From contig NZ_JADOEQ010000002.1 in assembly GCF_016745255.1 (NCBI RefSeq), positions 248,001 through 312,000 of the forward strand: 64,000 nucleotides of DNA, given 5' to 3'. Below are positions 1 through 8,514 of the stretch, piece after piece (position 1 is the stretch's first letter; each line of letters starts with the position of its first letter). Under the pieces are notes generated by a model. It did not search any database. It had not been told where the DNA came from and saw nothing but the letters and a program-made list of their open reading frames with translations. The translations under genes were made by a program, and so were the position numbers. This DNA comes from Enterococcus sp. BWR-S5 (lineage in GTDB: Bacteria; Bacillota; Bacilli; Lactobacillales; Enterococcaceae).

Positions 1-1
1 C

Positions 2-151
2 TTTGAATGGTCAGATAACAAAATCCTGAAGTTATTCAAATCTAATTTCACTGAAGAAATATGCAGGAAAGCATTTATGATAAAACAAGAGCTTTCAAAG
101 TTACTGTCCAATTTACCTCAAGCCTTTGAAATGGTATCTACAAATGACTGA
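2..151 (+). CDS. C-terminal 49 codons of an unidentified protein (cut by window edge)
   Basis: A frame open from the window edge runs 49 codons to a TGA and is followed about 75 bases later by a strong terminator hairpin, as expected for a real gene end. The tail is charged and helical in appearance (KILKLFKSNF, IKQELSKLL). Too little is present to name a family. It lies outside the outermost well-matched att site, so it belongs either to the chromosome beyond the SCC-like element or to a second, older cassette. Confidence 0.5.
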   Translation, partial: FEWSDNKILKLFKSNFTEEICRKAFMIKQELSKLLSNLPQAFEMVSTND

Positions 152-227
152 TCAGGAATCATCTATGAAAATTTTTCAGCACCAACCTTACTTGAACTGT
201 CATTGAAAAATCCGTGGAATATCAATC

Positions 228-255
228 AAAACCTCCAGTGTGAACTGGAGGTTTT
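228..255 (+). terminator. Rho-independent terminator
   Basis: AAAACCTCCAGT pairs perfectly with ACTGGAGGTTTT around a four-base loop, with a T-rich tail. It would end the partial gene at the window start. Confidence 0.75.
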
Positions 256-265
256 CTCTGCGGCT

Positions 266-303
266 GTGAGCCTCTATTACCGGCCAGAGCCTGAAAGGCT
301 CAC
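266..303. other. Second hairpin directly after the terminator
   Basis: GTGAGCCT (266-273) is perfectly complementary to AGGCTCAC (296-303), with an inner GGC/GCC pairing. It has no T-tract, so it is not a standard terminator. Its GC content is higher than the surrounding AT-rich sequence. It could be the foot of a mobile element or a structured transcript; I cannot tell which. Confidence 0.35.
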
Positions 304-410
304 TGAAGAAAAGCTCTCCCACGTGCACCACATTTACTCACGACTCCTTAGTAATAATATTAAACAAACCCCTTTCCAACCTTGAAGATTAACAACATCC
401 ACATATAAAC

Positions 411-427
411 ATTTATGATACACTTTC
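411..427. repeat. SCC-type att-like core, copy 1
   Basis: ATTTATGATAC followed by ACTTTC. It shares the first 11 bases with the rlmH site at 21141 in the same orientation, then diverges. On the minus strand it reads GTATCATAAATG, the form of the staphylococcal SCC direct repeat. Confidence 0.5.
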
Positions 428-516
428 CACTCATTCTAACTATATAACTTGTAATAAACACACTATACAGCTACATTTCCACACATAAAATTCCACCATA
501 TTAATGTCCTTCCATC

Positions 517-533
517 ATTTATGATACGGCTCC
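517..533. repeat. SCC-type distal att site, best match to rlmH end
   Basis: ATTTATGATACGGCTCC matches ATTTATGATACGGTTCC at 21141-21157 in 16 of 17 positions and the same orientation. On the minus strand it reads GGAGCCGTATCATAAATGAT, close to the staphylococcal SCC direct repeat as I remember it. This is the most likely far boundary of the element that begins at the rlmH stop codon. Confidence 0.75.
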
Positions 534-618
534 GCGTATCGCAAGTGAATGATATTTGGAGAATCCTATGACAGCCATCATTTCCTCAATTTTCAATCTG
601 AGTCCCTATTATTCAAAA

Positions 619-666
619 AACCACATCATTTATGATATACATACCTGTATCAAAAATAATGTGGTT
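619..666. repeat. Imperfect inverted repeat enclosing an att core
   Basis: The 19-base arm at 619-637 matches the reverse complement of 648-666 at 17 of 19 positions, with a 10-base spacer. One arm contains the att core. This could be a CcrAB binding arrangement or a terminator facing outward (there is no strong T-tract). Confidence 0.5.
628..637. repeat. SCC-type att-like core, copy 3
   Basis: ATTTATGATA preceded by CATC, as at 513-516. The minus strand reads TATCATAAATGATGTGG. It lies 111 bases inside the 517 copy and forms one arm of the inverted repeat at 619-666. Confidence 0.5.
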
Positions 667-766
667 AATTAGCAACACAATCTATTATGAATCTTATTCC
701 AAATATTTCTATCTATTCTAAGTTTTACAAATTCTACAATTTAACAACGGCTAAAGTAATCATGGT

Positions 767-1000
767 CTAAATTATTTCATATACTGCAACTTCTTTATTT
801 GTAACACTATCGACTTTTTTTCCTATGACTTTTACTAAATTTTCATTTTCCAATTCATTAAGTCTTGGGTGGGCAATATTTCTCTCTAACAAAGGAGTGT
901 AACCTTTCCCATGCATATATTCAGCAACTTCTCGTGCTGTGGAAGGTCCTTTCACCCTTAATGCCTCTAAAACTTGCTGATGACGATTCGTTAATTTCAT
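767..1000 (-). CDS. Small winged-helix DNA-binding regulator
   Basis: A 77-residue protein starting KLTNRHQQVLEALRVKGPST and containing AREVAEYMHGKG and LERNIAHPRLNELENENLVKV. This is the helix-turn-helix plus wing layout of compact MarR/phage-type regulators. GAGGAG precedes the ATG by about eight bases. It is transcribed divergently from the nuclease-helicase gene across a 134-base gap that carries repeated TTATCTAT motifs, so it probably controls that module, as C proteins do in restriction-modification systems. This role is inferred from position only; there is no close family name I can give. Confidence 0.7.
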   Translation of the reverse strand: MKLTNRHQQVLEALRVKGPSTAREVAEYMHGKGYTPLLERNIAHPRLNELENENLVKVIGKKVDSVTNKEVAVYEII

Positions 1001-1020
1001 AGTATAAGCTCCTCTTCTTT

Positions 1021-1120
1021 TTATCTATTATCTATCTATTCGCACAATCTATCAAGCGTTAATGACAAGTATATGATACTATAATTCTGATAGTAGTTTT
1101 TTCACTATAGATAAAGATAG
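1021..1120. promoter_or_regulatory. Divergent operator/promoter region of the defence module
   Basis: Two overlapping TTATCTAT copies (1021-1028 and 1028-1035) and an inverted copy ATAGATAA (1107-1114) flank a TATAAT at 1080-1085 on the plus strand. The inverted copy lies between the likely start point and the ribosome site of the nuclease-helicase gene. This suits repression by the neighbouring winged-helix protein. Confidence 0.45.
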
Positions 1121-1134
1121 GAGAGTTACTTAGT

Positions 1135-3810
1135 ATGAGTTCTATTTTAGAGGATTATTTCAACAGCAATGGTATCACTCAAAAAAGCGAAAAAATTTTT
1201 GTTACTGAATTTGTTCTACCAATCATTGGAATTGAAAAGCTTCATTGTTTAAAAGCACAAGAACCATTTATTGATCAATCAGGTAAGCAGCGTCGTATTG
1301 ACTTCGCTTTTCATGATGAAGGATTAAATAAAATAGCCTTTGAAATAGATGGTGAATCTTACCATGCTGAAGGAGCTATTACTTCAGATGAATTTGATGA
1401 TAGTTTGTTTCGACAAAACGAACTCATTATTAATAATTGGCATGTCCTTAGATTCTCTTATACACAATTACAAGATTCCAATAAGAGAGACTACGTTTTT
1501 GAAACTATTAAATTTGCACTCCAAAAATATAGGCCTGATCTCCTTCCACCAATTGAAATAACTCCAAATGGTATACAAGAAAAAGCTCTAAGAAGAATTG
1601 AATACAGCCGTTCTATTGGAAAAGATAAAGGAATTGTTGTAATGCCAACTGGTACTGGAAAGACCTACCTTTCAGCAATGGATATGAAAAAATTTTTATC
1701 TAAAAACTCTCCAAAGAACAGAGGTCTTTTTGTAGTTCATAGCTTAGAAATATTGAATCAAGCAAAAAAAGCATTCTCAAAAATATTAGACCCAGATACT
1801 GTGTTAGGAAAATTGGATGGCAAAGAAAAAGACAATATCAAGACATCAAAAGTTCTTTTTGCTTCAAAAGATTCTTTAGTTAGCCCCAAAAATCTTTCCT
1901 TATTTGAACCAGATGAATTTGATTATATTGTGATTGATGAAGTACACCATTCACAAGCAAAATCATATAAGAAGATATTTGATTATTTCAACCCAAGTTT
2001 TATGCTAGGTATGACTGCGACACCTGATAGAAGTGACCGAAAAGATATAATGGAGCTATTCGACTATCAAAAGATAGCTGAATTTACGTTTCATGATGCT
2101 ATAGATGCTGGTTTTCTTGTTAATATAGAATACCATGGACTAACTGATGACATTGACTATTCAAAAATCAAATTTAATGGTAATAAGTATGATGTTCAAG
2201 ATCTTGATAGAATGCTTAATATACAAAGTCGAAATGATGCTATTCTTGAAAAATATAAAGAATACATTAGTGGAGATAAGACAATTGGATTCTGTGTCTC
2301 AATAGAACATGCTGATCGAATGGCTAAATTATTTAATGATAATGGAATTAACGCTGTTTCAATTAATTCCGAAGCTCCTGGAGCAGCAAAATTAATCGAA
2401 GATTTCAGAAACAACGAATACAATGTAGCATTTACAATCAATATGTTTAATGAGGGAGTTGATATACCAAATGTTCGAGGTTTAATGTTTTTACGCCCTA
2501 CTGAAAGTAAAACTATATTCACACAACAACTTGGTCGTGGATTGAGATTAGCTGCTGGAAAAGAAAGTGTAATAGTTCTCGATTTTATCGGAAACTATCA
2601 TAAAGCTAATAAAATACGAGATTGGTTATCAAAAGATTCTGTTAAAATGAAAAATAAAGATGGGCAATTCACAGGAAAAACATTTTATGATTATGGTGGT
2701 CATATTAAGGTCAATTTTGATGATAAAGTTGAACAAATCATGAATCAGCAGGATGCAGATAGCGCAACCTATACCAAAGAAGACTTGAAAGATGAATACT
2801 ATTCAATTAAAGATAAGCTTTTAGGAAAACGAGTTAGCCTCGAAGACTGGAAAAATGAAAGTCAAATTCCTGTTTCCTTTGTCAATAGACATTTTGGCAG
2901 TTGGCATCAATTTCTAAATGAATTGAATGAACTAACTGAATCAAGTTACCATTATCCTCAAGGCACTTCACTAGGGCACATTATGTATATTCTGTATCAT
3001 CTTTCTATAGCAAGCAGAAAAGATTCCTTGATTGAAGAAAAGTATATTCGGATGACTGGTGCCCTGAGCAAAGACTCTCGTACAAGTACTATACAAAGGC
3101 AAACGAAGTATAAGATTCAAGCACTAATGGAGTTAGGAATCCTAGAAGATGCACGGATTACAAAATCCAATAGTCTTGTTCTAACGGATATAGGGAAAGA
3201 GATGGTTGATAAATTTGAACCTCTTTTACAAAAAATAAATGTACAACTTACCGAACCACTTTCTTGGAGAATGCAAGAAAGTGAATCATACTTTAATAAG
3301 GAAATTGCTAATTTTATAGCCAGTGACTTTGCTGCAAATAAAATTTGGATGAATATTTTATTACAATTCGATGCTTTTGAGCAACTGCTACATGTTCTTT
3401 ATAGAGAGTTCCAAATAGAAAAGATATCAAAGAATACCCTCTATGAAACATTTTTTAATTCACCTTACGTTCTAGGTTTCATTGAATCTAATGGTATTGA
3501 AATACCTTCAGTGGAGGGACGAAGAAGAAGAGTTCCATTCTTAAATAATCTAGCAGAGAGTGTAGGTATTTTAGAAATAAATCGTTCTGAAGTAACTGTA
3601 AAAAAATTAGGGATATATAAAAAACTTTTTATAATAAATGGAAATGAATCTGAAAAAGAATTGATTGAACGAAAAGAAATAGCTAAAAATCCCCAAGTTA
3701 ACAGTCAATCAGAGCAATTAGAACATTTAAAAGAACTATTTGGTTCAAGATTTGGAACTACTGATTTCTTGTTTACTAAAGAAGATATTTTAATATTTGA
3801 GGAATACTGA
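1135..3810 (+). CDS. SF2 helicase with N-terminal nuclease-like domain (restriction-type subunit)
   Basis: 891 residues. Residues about 50-75 (RRIDFAF...IAFEIDGESYH) match the D...E-x-D core of DUF559/Vsr-like PD-(D/E)XK nucleases. A complete SF2 helicase follows: Walker A MPTGTGKT (about 172), DEVHH (about 270), GMTATP (about 293) and motif VI QQLGRGLRL (about 465), as in type I/III restriction and DEAD/DEAH repair helicases. The last 350 residues are unassigned. Its stop is followed within two bases by the start of a DNA methyltransferase gene, so the two are co-translated. I infer an ATP-dependent restriction enzyme or another anti-phage nuclease-helicase. No specificity subunit is visible. 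Confidence 0.75.
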   Translation: MSSILEDYFNSNGITQKSEKIFVTEFVLPIIGIEKLHCLKAQEPFIDQSGKQRRIDFAFHDEGLNKIAFEIDGESYHAEGAITSDEFDDSLFRQNELIINNWHVLRFSYTQLQDSNKRDYVFETIKFALQKYRPDLLPPIEITPNGIQEKALRRIEYSRSIGKDKGIVVMPTGTGKTYLSAMDMKKFLSKNSPKNRGLFVVHSLEILNQAKKAFSKILDPDTVLGKLDGKEKDNIKTSKVLFASKDSLVSPKNLSLFEPDEFDYIVIDEVHHSQAKSYKKIFDYFNPSFMLGMTATPDRSDRKDIMELFDYQKIAEFTFHDAIDAGFLVNIEYHGLTDDIDYSKIKFNGNKYDVQDLDRMLNIQSRNDAILEKYKEYISGDKTIGFCVSIEHADRMAKLFNDNGINAVSINSEAPGAAKLIEDFRNNEYNVAFTINMFNEGVDIPNVRGLMFLRPTESKTIFTQQLGRGLRLAAGKESVIVLDFIGNYHKANKIRDWLSKDSVKMKNKDGQFTGKTFYDYGGHIKVNFDDKVEQIMNQQDADSATYTKEDLKDEYYSIKDKLLGKRVSLEDWKNESQIPVSFVNRHFGSWHQFLNELNELTESSYHYPQGTSLGHIMYILYHLSIASRKDSLIEEKYIRMTGALSKDSRTSTIQRQTKYKIQALMELGILEDARITKSNSLVLTDIGKEMVDKFEPLLQKINVQLTEPLSWRMQESESYFNKEIANFIASDFAANKIWMNILLQFDAFEQLLHVLYREFQIEKISKNTLYETFFNSPYVLGFIESNGIEIPSVEGRRRRVPFLNNLAESVGILEINRSEVTVKKLGIYKKLFIINGNESEKELIERKEIAKNPQVNSQSEQLEHLKELFGSRFGTTDFLFTKEDILIFEEY

Positions 3811-3811
3811 T

Positions 3812-4594
3812 ATGTCAAAAAACAGAATAAAACTTATAACAGACGACTGCCTCAATGTTCTAAAATCTATACCCGATGAATCAATAGACTTAATTCTATT
3901 AGATCCTCCATATAATATCAGCCTAACAGACTGGGATACTTTTACAGATTATGTCAGTTGGGCTGAGCTATGGATAGATGAAGCATATAGAGTTCTTAAG
4001 CAAAATGGGAACTGTATGATTTTTGGAGGAACACAATTTGAAGGAAAAAAAACTGGAGATCTATACGAGCTCATTCATCATGTCCGTCATAACACAAAAT
4101 TTAATATAGTAAATACCATTGTCTGGTATTATAAAAATGGAATTTCAGCAAAACGTTTTTTCGCAAATAGACATGAAGAAATTATTTGGATCGTCAAAAG
4201 TAAAAAATACTATTTCGATCTAGATTCAGTTAGAATTCCCTATGATGAAGAAACTAGGGGTTTATATTTAAAAGACAAACGATTAAACCCAGAAAATGTA
4301 AATAAAGGGAAGAACCCAACTAATGTATGGGAAATCGGACGTTTAAACGGAAATTCTAAAGAAAGAGTGGGACATCCTACACAAAAACCAAAGGAGTTGA
4401 TAAGAAGAATTATAAGGGGACTAAGCCCAGAAAATGGACAAGTCTTAGACTTTTTTGCTGGTTCTTGTGTTACTGGTATTGTTGCCATAGAAGAAAACCG
4501 ATCTGTAACTCTGTGCGATGTAGATTCGTCATCAAAAGATTATCTAAGAAAACAATTTAATAATGCTCATTTAAATTTGGATGAGTTTCTGTAA
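3812..4594 (+). CDS. Beta-class DNA methyltransferase (N6-adenine/N4-cytosine)
   Basis: 260 residues from the ATG at 3812, which overlaps nothing but sits just after the upstream TGA; GAGGAA lies before it. The catalytic motif LLDPPYN comes first (about residue 34) and the AdoMet-binding DFFAGS near the C-terminus (about 210), the beta-class order. PTQKPKELI is the usual motif X lead-in. Oddity: the AdoMet loop, normally FAGSGTTG, reads FAGSCVTG here, replacing the second glycine with cysteine. Whether it still binds AdoMet well is uncertain. The partner is the helicase-nuclease immediately upstream. A terminator follows directly. Confidence 0.85.
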   Translation: MSKNRIKLITDDCLNVLKSIPDESIDLILLDPPYNISLTDWDTFTDYVSWAELWIDEAYRVLKQNGNCMIFGGTQFEGKKTGDLYELIHHVRHNTKFNIVNTIVWYYKNGISAKRFFANRHEEIIWIVKSKKYYFDLDSVRIPYDEETRGLYLKDKRLNPENVNKGKNPTNVWEIGRLNGNSKERVGHPTQKPKELIRRIIRGLSPENGQVLDFFAGSCVTGIVAIEENRSVTLCDVDSSSKDYLRKQFNNAHLNLDEFL

Positions 4595-4601
4595 AAAAGA
4601 G

Positions 4602-4628
4602 CCCGCAAAACTATTAACGTTTTGCGGG
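4602..4628. terminator. Bidirectional terminator between convergent methyltransferase genes
   Basis: CCCGCAAAAC pairs with GTTTTGCGGG around a seven-base loop. A-tracts upstream and T-tracts downstream serve both converging genes. Confidence 0.85.
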
Positions 4629-4636
4629 TCTTTTTA

Positions 4637-6406
4637 TCACGCTCTGCTATCAAAATTATTATTTGTGATTTTTTTGCTCTCGATCCATTTCCGTATATCT
4701 TTATCAGATGGCACCCCTTGAAGATTATGTTTGTGAACTAGTGTAATGATTGTATCTTGCAGCTCTCTAAAAGTACGTTTTTCATTCCAGTAGTTATTTG
4801 GAATGAAATCAAATACCAACTGTTGACTCATAACTTTTTTTGAAATATTCATTGGTTTCATATATGTGATATATGCACTTTGCGGATTAGTATCATTAAC
4901 ACTATTAGTATGAAAGGTCGTACCTCTTTCGTTGCCTACAAAATCAACGAACTCAAATCCAATTCTATTAATCATAACATCTCTAAGAACATTCCATATT
5001 GTGTCAAACTTAGACTGAAATACTAATGTAAAATAGGCCCCAGGTTTAAGAACACGAAACACCTCAGAGAATGCTTCTTCTATCATGTTTCCCCATGTTT
5101 CAGCCCATTCTTGTTTCTTATCAAAATCCATTGGAATATTGATTTCGTTTTCCAAATCTTCTTTTTCATCCAACCAAGCGGAATAAAATAAATTGAGCTC
5201 AGCATATGGAACAATTCCACCATACGGGGGGTCAATAAAAGCGTAATCGAACAAATTGCTATCAAAAGAAAGTTTTCTTGCGTTAGACTTAATCGAAACA
5301 ATATTTTTCTTTTGTTCTGGAGTCATCAAACCTTCAACAAATTGTTCACATTTAAAAAGGGTTTTGTATTTCCTTTCGAACACAGTAAGAACATTTTGTT
5401 CCTTACCAATTGGTGGAATATGGTATACATTTTTTATGCCAGAAGACTTAAAAAGACGACTTGAACTTCTAAATAACGATTCAGTGAATACAAATTTAAA
5501 AAACAACTTTGTATTATCATCTTTAATTTTCGTTTCTATATAATTGTTGATAATCTTAAGTGCGAGTAGATTTTTTTCAGAGAAGAGTGCTCCGACTTTT
5601 GAATGAATGGGAAACCCTGGCCAACCACCAACTCGTGGGTAGCTTCTGTTATATACAATTTTTTCATCAGGTTCCCATAATTCAGGATATTTTTCTAGTA
5701 CAGCAGCGACATTATTGTCCCAATTTTCAATATCACTTTGAGAAACAATTCTATTTTCCTTAACTATTTTTTTTGTATTTGGATCTTTAAACTTGAGTAT
5801 CACTTCAACCGGACGTCTACTCTCAACCTTCAAATCTTTGATTGCTTGCTCTGCAATATTAATTTTTGTATTACAATTTGGACACTTATATTCTGATCTG
5901 ACTCCTGTCTCATTATTATTCAAATCCATCTCATTATTACAACTTGGACATTTATAAATATTGGAAGAAATAATAGTTTGTAGTACTCCAACCTCACCTG
6001 TTCCACTTTTAGTAGCATAGATCAAATCAATATCAGGTTTTAAATCTTTAATCATCTTTTCATATGTTTTCTTGATAGTATCTAATTGAAAAACACTAAA
6101 AATATTTTTTTGAATAAACTCTGCATACGGGCTATCATCAATTAAAACAGCTTTTCTATTCTCTATTGCAGCAGCTATTCCAGTAGAACCACTACCAGAG
6201 AAGCTATCAAGAATAACCGCTCCCTCTTCTGTATACTCACGTATGAACTTTTGAATATGAGGATAATATATTTTACTTGGATATGCAATTGACTTAAAAA
6301 TAGTATTGGACTGCCTTCCAGAATCATTCATTCCTTCAAAGTTCTCAATCCCTCTTATTTTATTACTTTTTAGTTCTTCATTAAAAAAATTTTTTGATAA
6401 TAGCAT
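4637..6406 (-). CDS. Alpha-class-order DNA methyltransferase with zinc ribbons
   Basis: 589 residues with AAGGAGG before the ATG. The AdoMet motif DSFSGSGSTG is near residue 67, and the catalytic IDPPYGG is near residue 391. Between them are two CxxC knuckles (KCPSC and KCPNC, about 153-183) forming a zinc ribbon. This motif order is the alpha/D21-like arrangement, opposite to its neighbour. The C-terminal 100 residues are unassigned. It converges on the nuclease-helicase/methyltransferase pair and may either protect host DNA with it or act as an independent modification enzyme. Substrate base and recognition site cannot be read from sequence. Confidence 0.8.
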   Translation of the reverse strand: MLLSKNFFNEELKSNKIRGIENFEGMNDSGRQSNTIFKSIAYPSKIYYPHIQKFIREYTEEGAVILDSFSGSGSTGIAAAIENRKAVLIDDSPYAEFIQKNIFSVFQLDTIKKTYEKMIKDLKPDIDLIYATKSGTGEVGVLQTIISSNIYKCPSCNNEMDLNNNETGVRSEYKCPNCNTKINIAEQAIKDLKVESRRPVEVILKFKDPNTKKIVKENRIVSQSDIENWDNNVAAVLEKYPELWEPDEKIVYNRSYPRVGGWPGFPIHSKVGALFSEKNLLALKIINNYIETKIKDDNTKLFFKFVFTESLFRSSSRLFKSSGIKNVYHIPPIGKEQNVLTVFERKYKTLFKCEQFVEGLMTPEQKKNIVSIKSNARKLSFDSNLFDYAFIDPPYGGIVPYAELNLFYSAWLDEKEDLENEINIPMDFDKKQEWAETWGNMIEEAFSEVFRVLKPGAYFTLVFQSKFDTIWNVLRDVMINRIGFEFVDFVGNERGTTFHTNSVNDTNPQSAYITYMKPMNISKKVMSQQLVFDFIPNNYWNEKRTFRELQDTIITLVHKHNLQGVPSDKDIRKWIESKKITNNNFDSRA

Positions 6407-6835
6407 CGTGAACCTCCTTATAGGTAGAATCCAAAGCTTTTTAATACTACCAATTTTTTATTATACCATGACTTAGTTTATGATTCGATAATTTTTCATT
6501 ATTAATTATGATAAGATTAATCCCTCTTATACTAAAATCAAGGTGTTTTTGCCAAACTATTATTCTTGATACTGCATTTATTAAGAGAAAAAACAATACT
6601 ACCTGTTACGCACCTCCATAACGATTGCCCTAGCTATTTGAAATAGCTAGGGTTTCGTTATCTCTCTCGTCACATTACTGGATAAAATGATTTTGTAAGA
6701 GACTATCATAACTAATACAACCAAATTCCGTCTTAAACAACCTTATTTAAAGGAAATCGCACAAGTAACTATTTCTCTTTAGGTACCCGCTATCTTACTC
6801 TAAAAAGCTGCTTTCAACATCTTTTTCAGCTATCT
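6407..6835. other. Intergenic stretch with a perfect hairpin
   Basis: No gene seen. CCCTAGCTATTT at 6628 pairs perfectly with AAATAGCTAGGG ending at 6652, with a TTTCGTT tail on the plus strand. It could insulate the ccr genes from the cargo. The remainder is AT-rich and includes the promoter of the methyltransferase gene ending at 4637. Confidence 0.45.
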
Positions 6836-8509
6836 TTAAATACTCAATGTAAATCTTGTTTTCAACACAAAAAGAGTCGCATCCGTTGATTCGGATACGA
6901 CTGCTTTATAGTGTTCATTGAGTTGGTCAATTATTGTTTGATCGAATGTCATATAAAGTTTAATGTCATTCTTGTTTAATGGATCAAAGGTGATTCTGTC
7001 GATAAACGTTCGATATATCTGCTTAACCTCTCGTTTTTCCCGATTAGTAAGAAGTACATCTAATCCATTAATAATTGACTGAACATTTTTAATGGTAATC
7101 TCTTCTCCTTGATGTTGGAGAACTGTTAAGATTTCATTCTCCCGTAGTTGGTAATTTTTTCGCTTAAGAGTTAGTTCTCCCAAGCGTTCTTTTACAGAGT
7201 CAAGTAATTCTGGACTATCCTCTACAGCTTCGTACAATCTGGTCAACTTTCCATTGATTTCCTCCTTCTCAACAGAAATAACAGCTACTTCCTGTTCTAA
7301 TGGTTTGATCTGGTCTACTAGCTCCTGATTCAATTCCTTAATCAGTTGTTTCAAGATGATAGGATTTTGAACGATTTCTTTTAATCGAGCTGCTACAAAT
7401 GCTTCTGCCTTATCTGCTCGAATAGAGTTTGCATGACAGACACTTGCTCCTTTATTCCGAAATTGTGAACAAGAGTAATAGCGAATACGCTTTTTAATTC
7501 CTCCTTTTACTGTATTCGTTACATTACTGGCAGCCATAGGTGCGCCACATTCTGGGCAGCGTAACAAACCAGTTAGTAGGTTTTCACCGGATTGATTCCA
7601 TTGAGGTGATCTATCCTCTAGTGAAATTCTCTCCTGAACAGCTTGATAGGTTTGCTCATCAATAATGGGTTGATGCTCTCCTTTTACAAGAATAGGGTTT
7701 GGATTTTTTCCTTTGCGACGTTTTGTATCCCAATTTAAGTATCGAGCATATTCCAGATACCCTCCATAAATTTTGTTATGGAGAATATCTTTAACCGCTG
7801 TTGTTGAAAAATTATTTTTCTTTACTGTTTGATATCCTTGCCGGTTCAAATAATTAGCAATCGCTCGATAACCTTCGCCCCCTAAATATTTTGCATAGAC
7901 TAGCTGAATGATTTTAGCTTCTTCAGGTTCAATCAATAGCTGTTTTTTACCTGTTGCATCTTCTCCACTAATATAGCCTAAGCGCCTACCACCTGCATAT
8001 CTTTTTTGATCACGTACGAGGCTTTGCATCGTCATTTGAACGTTCTCACTAATTTGATTACGTTCAAACTCAGCAAAACTTCCTAATAGTTGTAACATGA
8101 GTTTTCCAGTTGAATTAGTAATGTCAAATTGTTCAGAAATTGAATGAAGACCTATACTGTAAAGCAAAAGCTCTTCTACAGTAATAAGAGTATCTAACAT
8201 ATTTCGTCCAAGACGTGTTAATTTCCAAATGACAACCAAATCAAATATTCCTAGCTTAGCATCCTTCATCATTTGCTGGTATGCTAAACGATGTTTTGTC
8301 GATTTTCCGCTTTCTCCCTCATCTATATAGACCTTTACAACCTCATATCCCATTCTTTTGGCATATTCTCGTCCAACTTGTTCTTGAGCTTGAATACTGT
8401 ACCCATCCGCTGCTTGCTCTTGTGTACTAACTCGAATATATAAAGCAACTCTTTTCTTATTGCCTTTGTTTTCAATATTTTTATCTGGCACCAATCCTTT
8501 TAAATTCAT
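6836..8509 (-). CDS. ccrB: CcrB large serine recombinase
   Basis: 557 residues, the usual CcrB size. The N-terminal resolvase domain carries YIRVSTQEQ with the nucleophile at Ser28, then KLTRLGRN and GSFAEFERN. A recombinase domain and a zinc ribbon (LRCPECGAPMAASN, KKRIRYYSC, then KGASVCHANSIRAD) follow; the last two stretches closely resemble staphylococcal CcrB as I know it. A coiled coil follows. AAAGGAG precedes the ATG, and ccrA ends five bases upstream. With CcrA it would excise and insert the cassette at rlmH. Confidence 0.93.
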   Translation of the reverse strand: MNLKGLVPDKNIENKGNKKRVALYIRVSTQEQAADGYSIQAQEQVGREYAKRMGYEVVKVYIDEGESGKSTKHRLAYQQMMKDAKLGIFDLVVIWKLTRLGRNMLDTLITVEELLLYSIGLHSISEQFDITNSTGKLMLQLLGSFAEFERNQISENVQMTMQSLVRDQKRYAGGRRLGYISGEDATGKKQLLIEPEEAKIIQLVYAKYLGGEGYRAIANYLNRQGYQTVKKNNFSTTAVKDILHNKIYGGYLEYARYLNWDTKRRKGKNPNPILVKGEHQPIIDEQTYQAVQERISLEDRSPQWNQSGENLLTGLLRCPECGAPMAASNVTNTVKGGIKKRIRYYSCSQFRNKGASVCHANSIRADKAEAFVAARLKEIVQNPIILKQLIKELNQELVDQIKPLEQEVAVISVEKEEINGKLTRLYEAVEDSPELLDSVKERLGELTLKRKNYQLRENEILTVLQHQGEEITIKNVQSIINGLDVLLTNREKREVKQIYRTFIDRITFDPLNKNDIKLYMTFDQTIIDQLNEHYKAVVSESTDATLFVLKTRFTLSI

Positions 8510-8514
8510 TGTCT

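Larger units (their letters stand above)
304..766. other. Gene-free stretch carrying the distal att cluster
   Basis: No convincing gene is present. The stretch is AT-rich and contains three copies of the core ATTTATGATA at 411, 517 and 628, spaced 106 and 111 bases apart. The last copy sits inside a large inverted repeat. I read this as the outer end of the SCC-like element. Confidence 0.6.

Noticed and set aside
73-82. Fourth copy of the decamer ATTTATGATA
   Set aside because: It is inside the coding frame of the partial gene (F-M-I codons) and lacks flanking similarity to the att sites; chance is more likely.
203-385. 60-codon frame on the plus strand after the first terminator
   Set aside because: It runs through the terminator and second hairpin, lacks a ribosome site and starts in an unlikely context.
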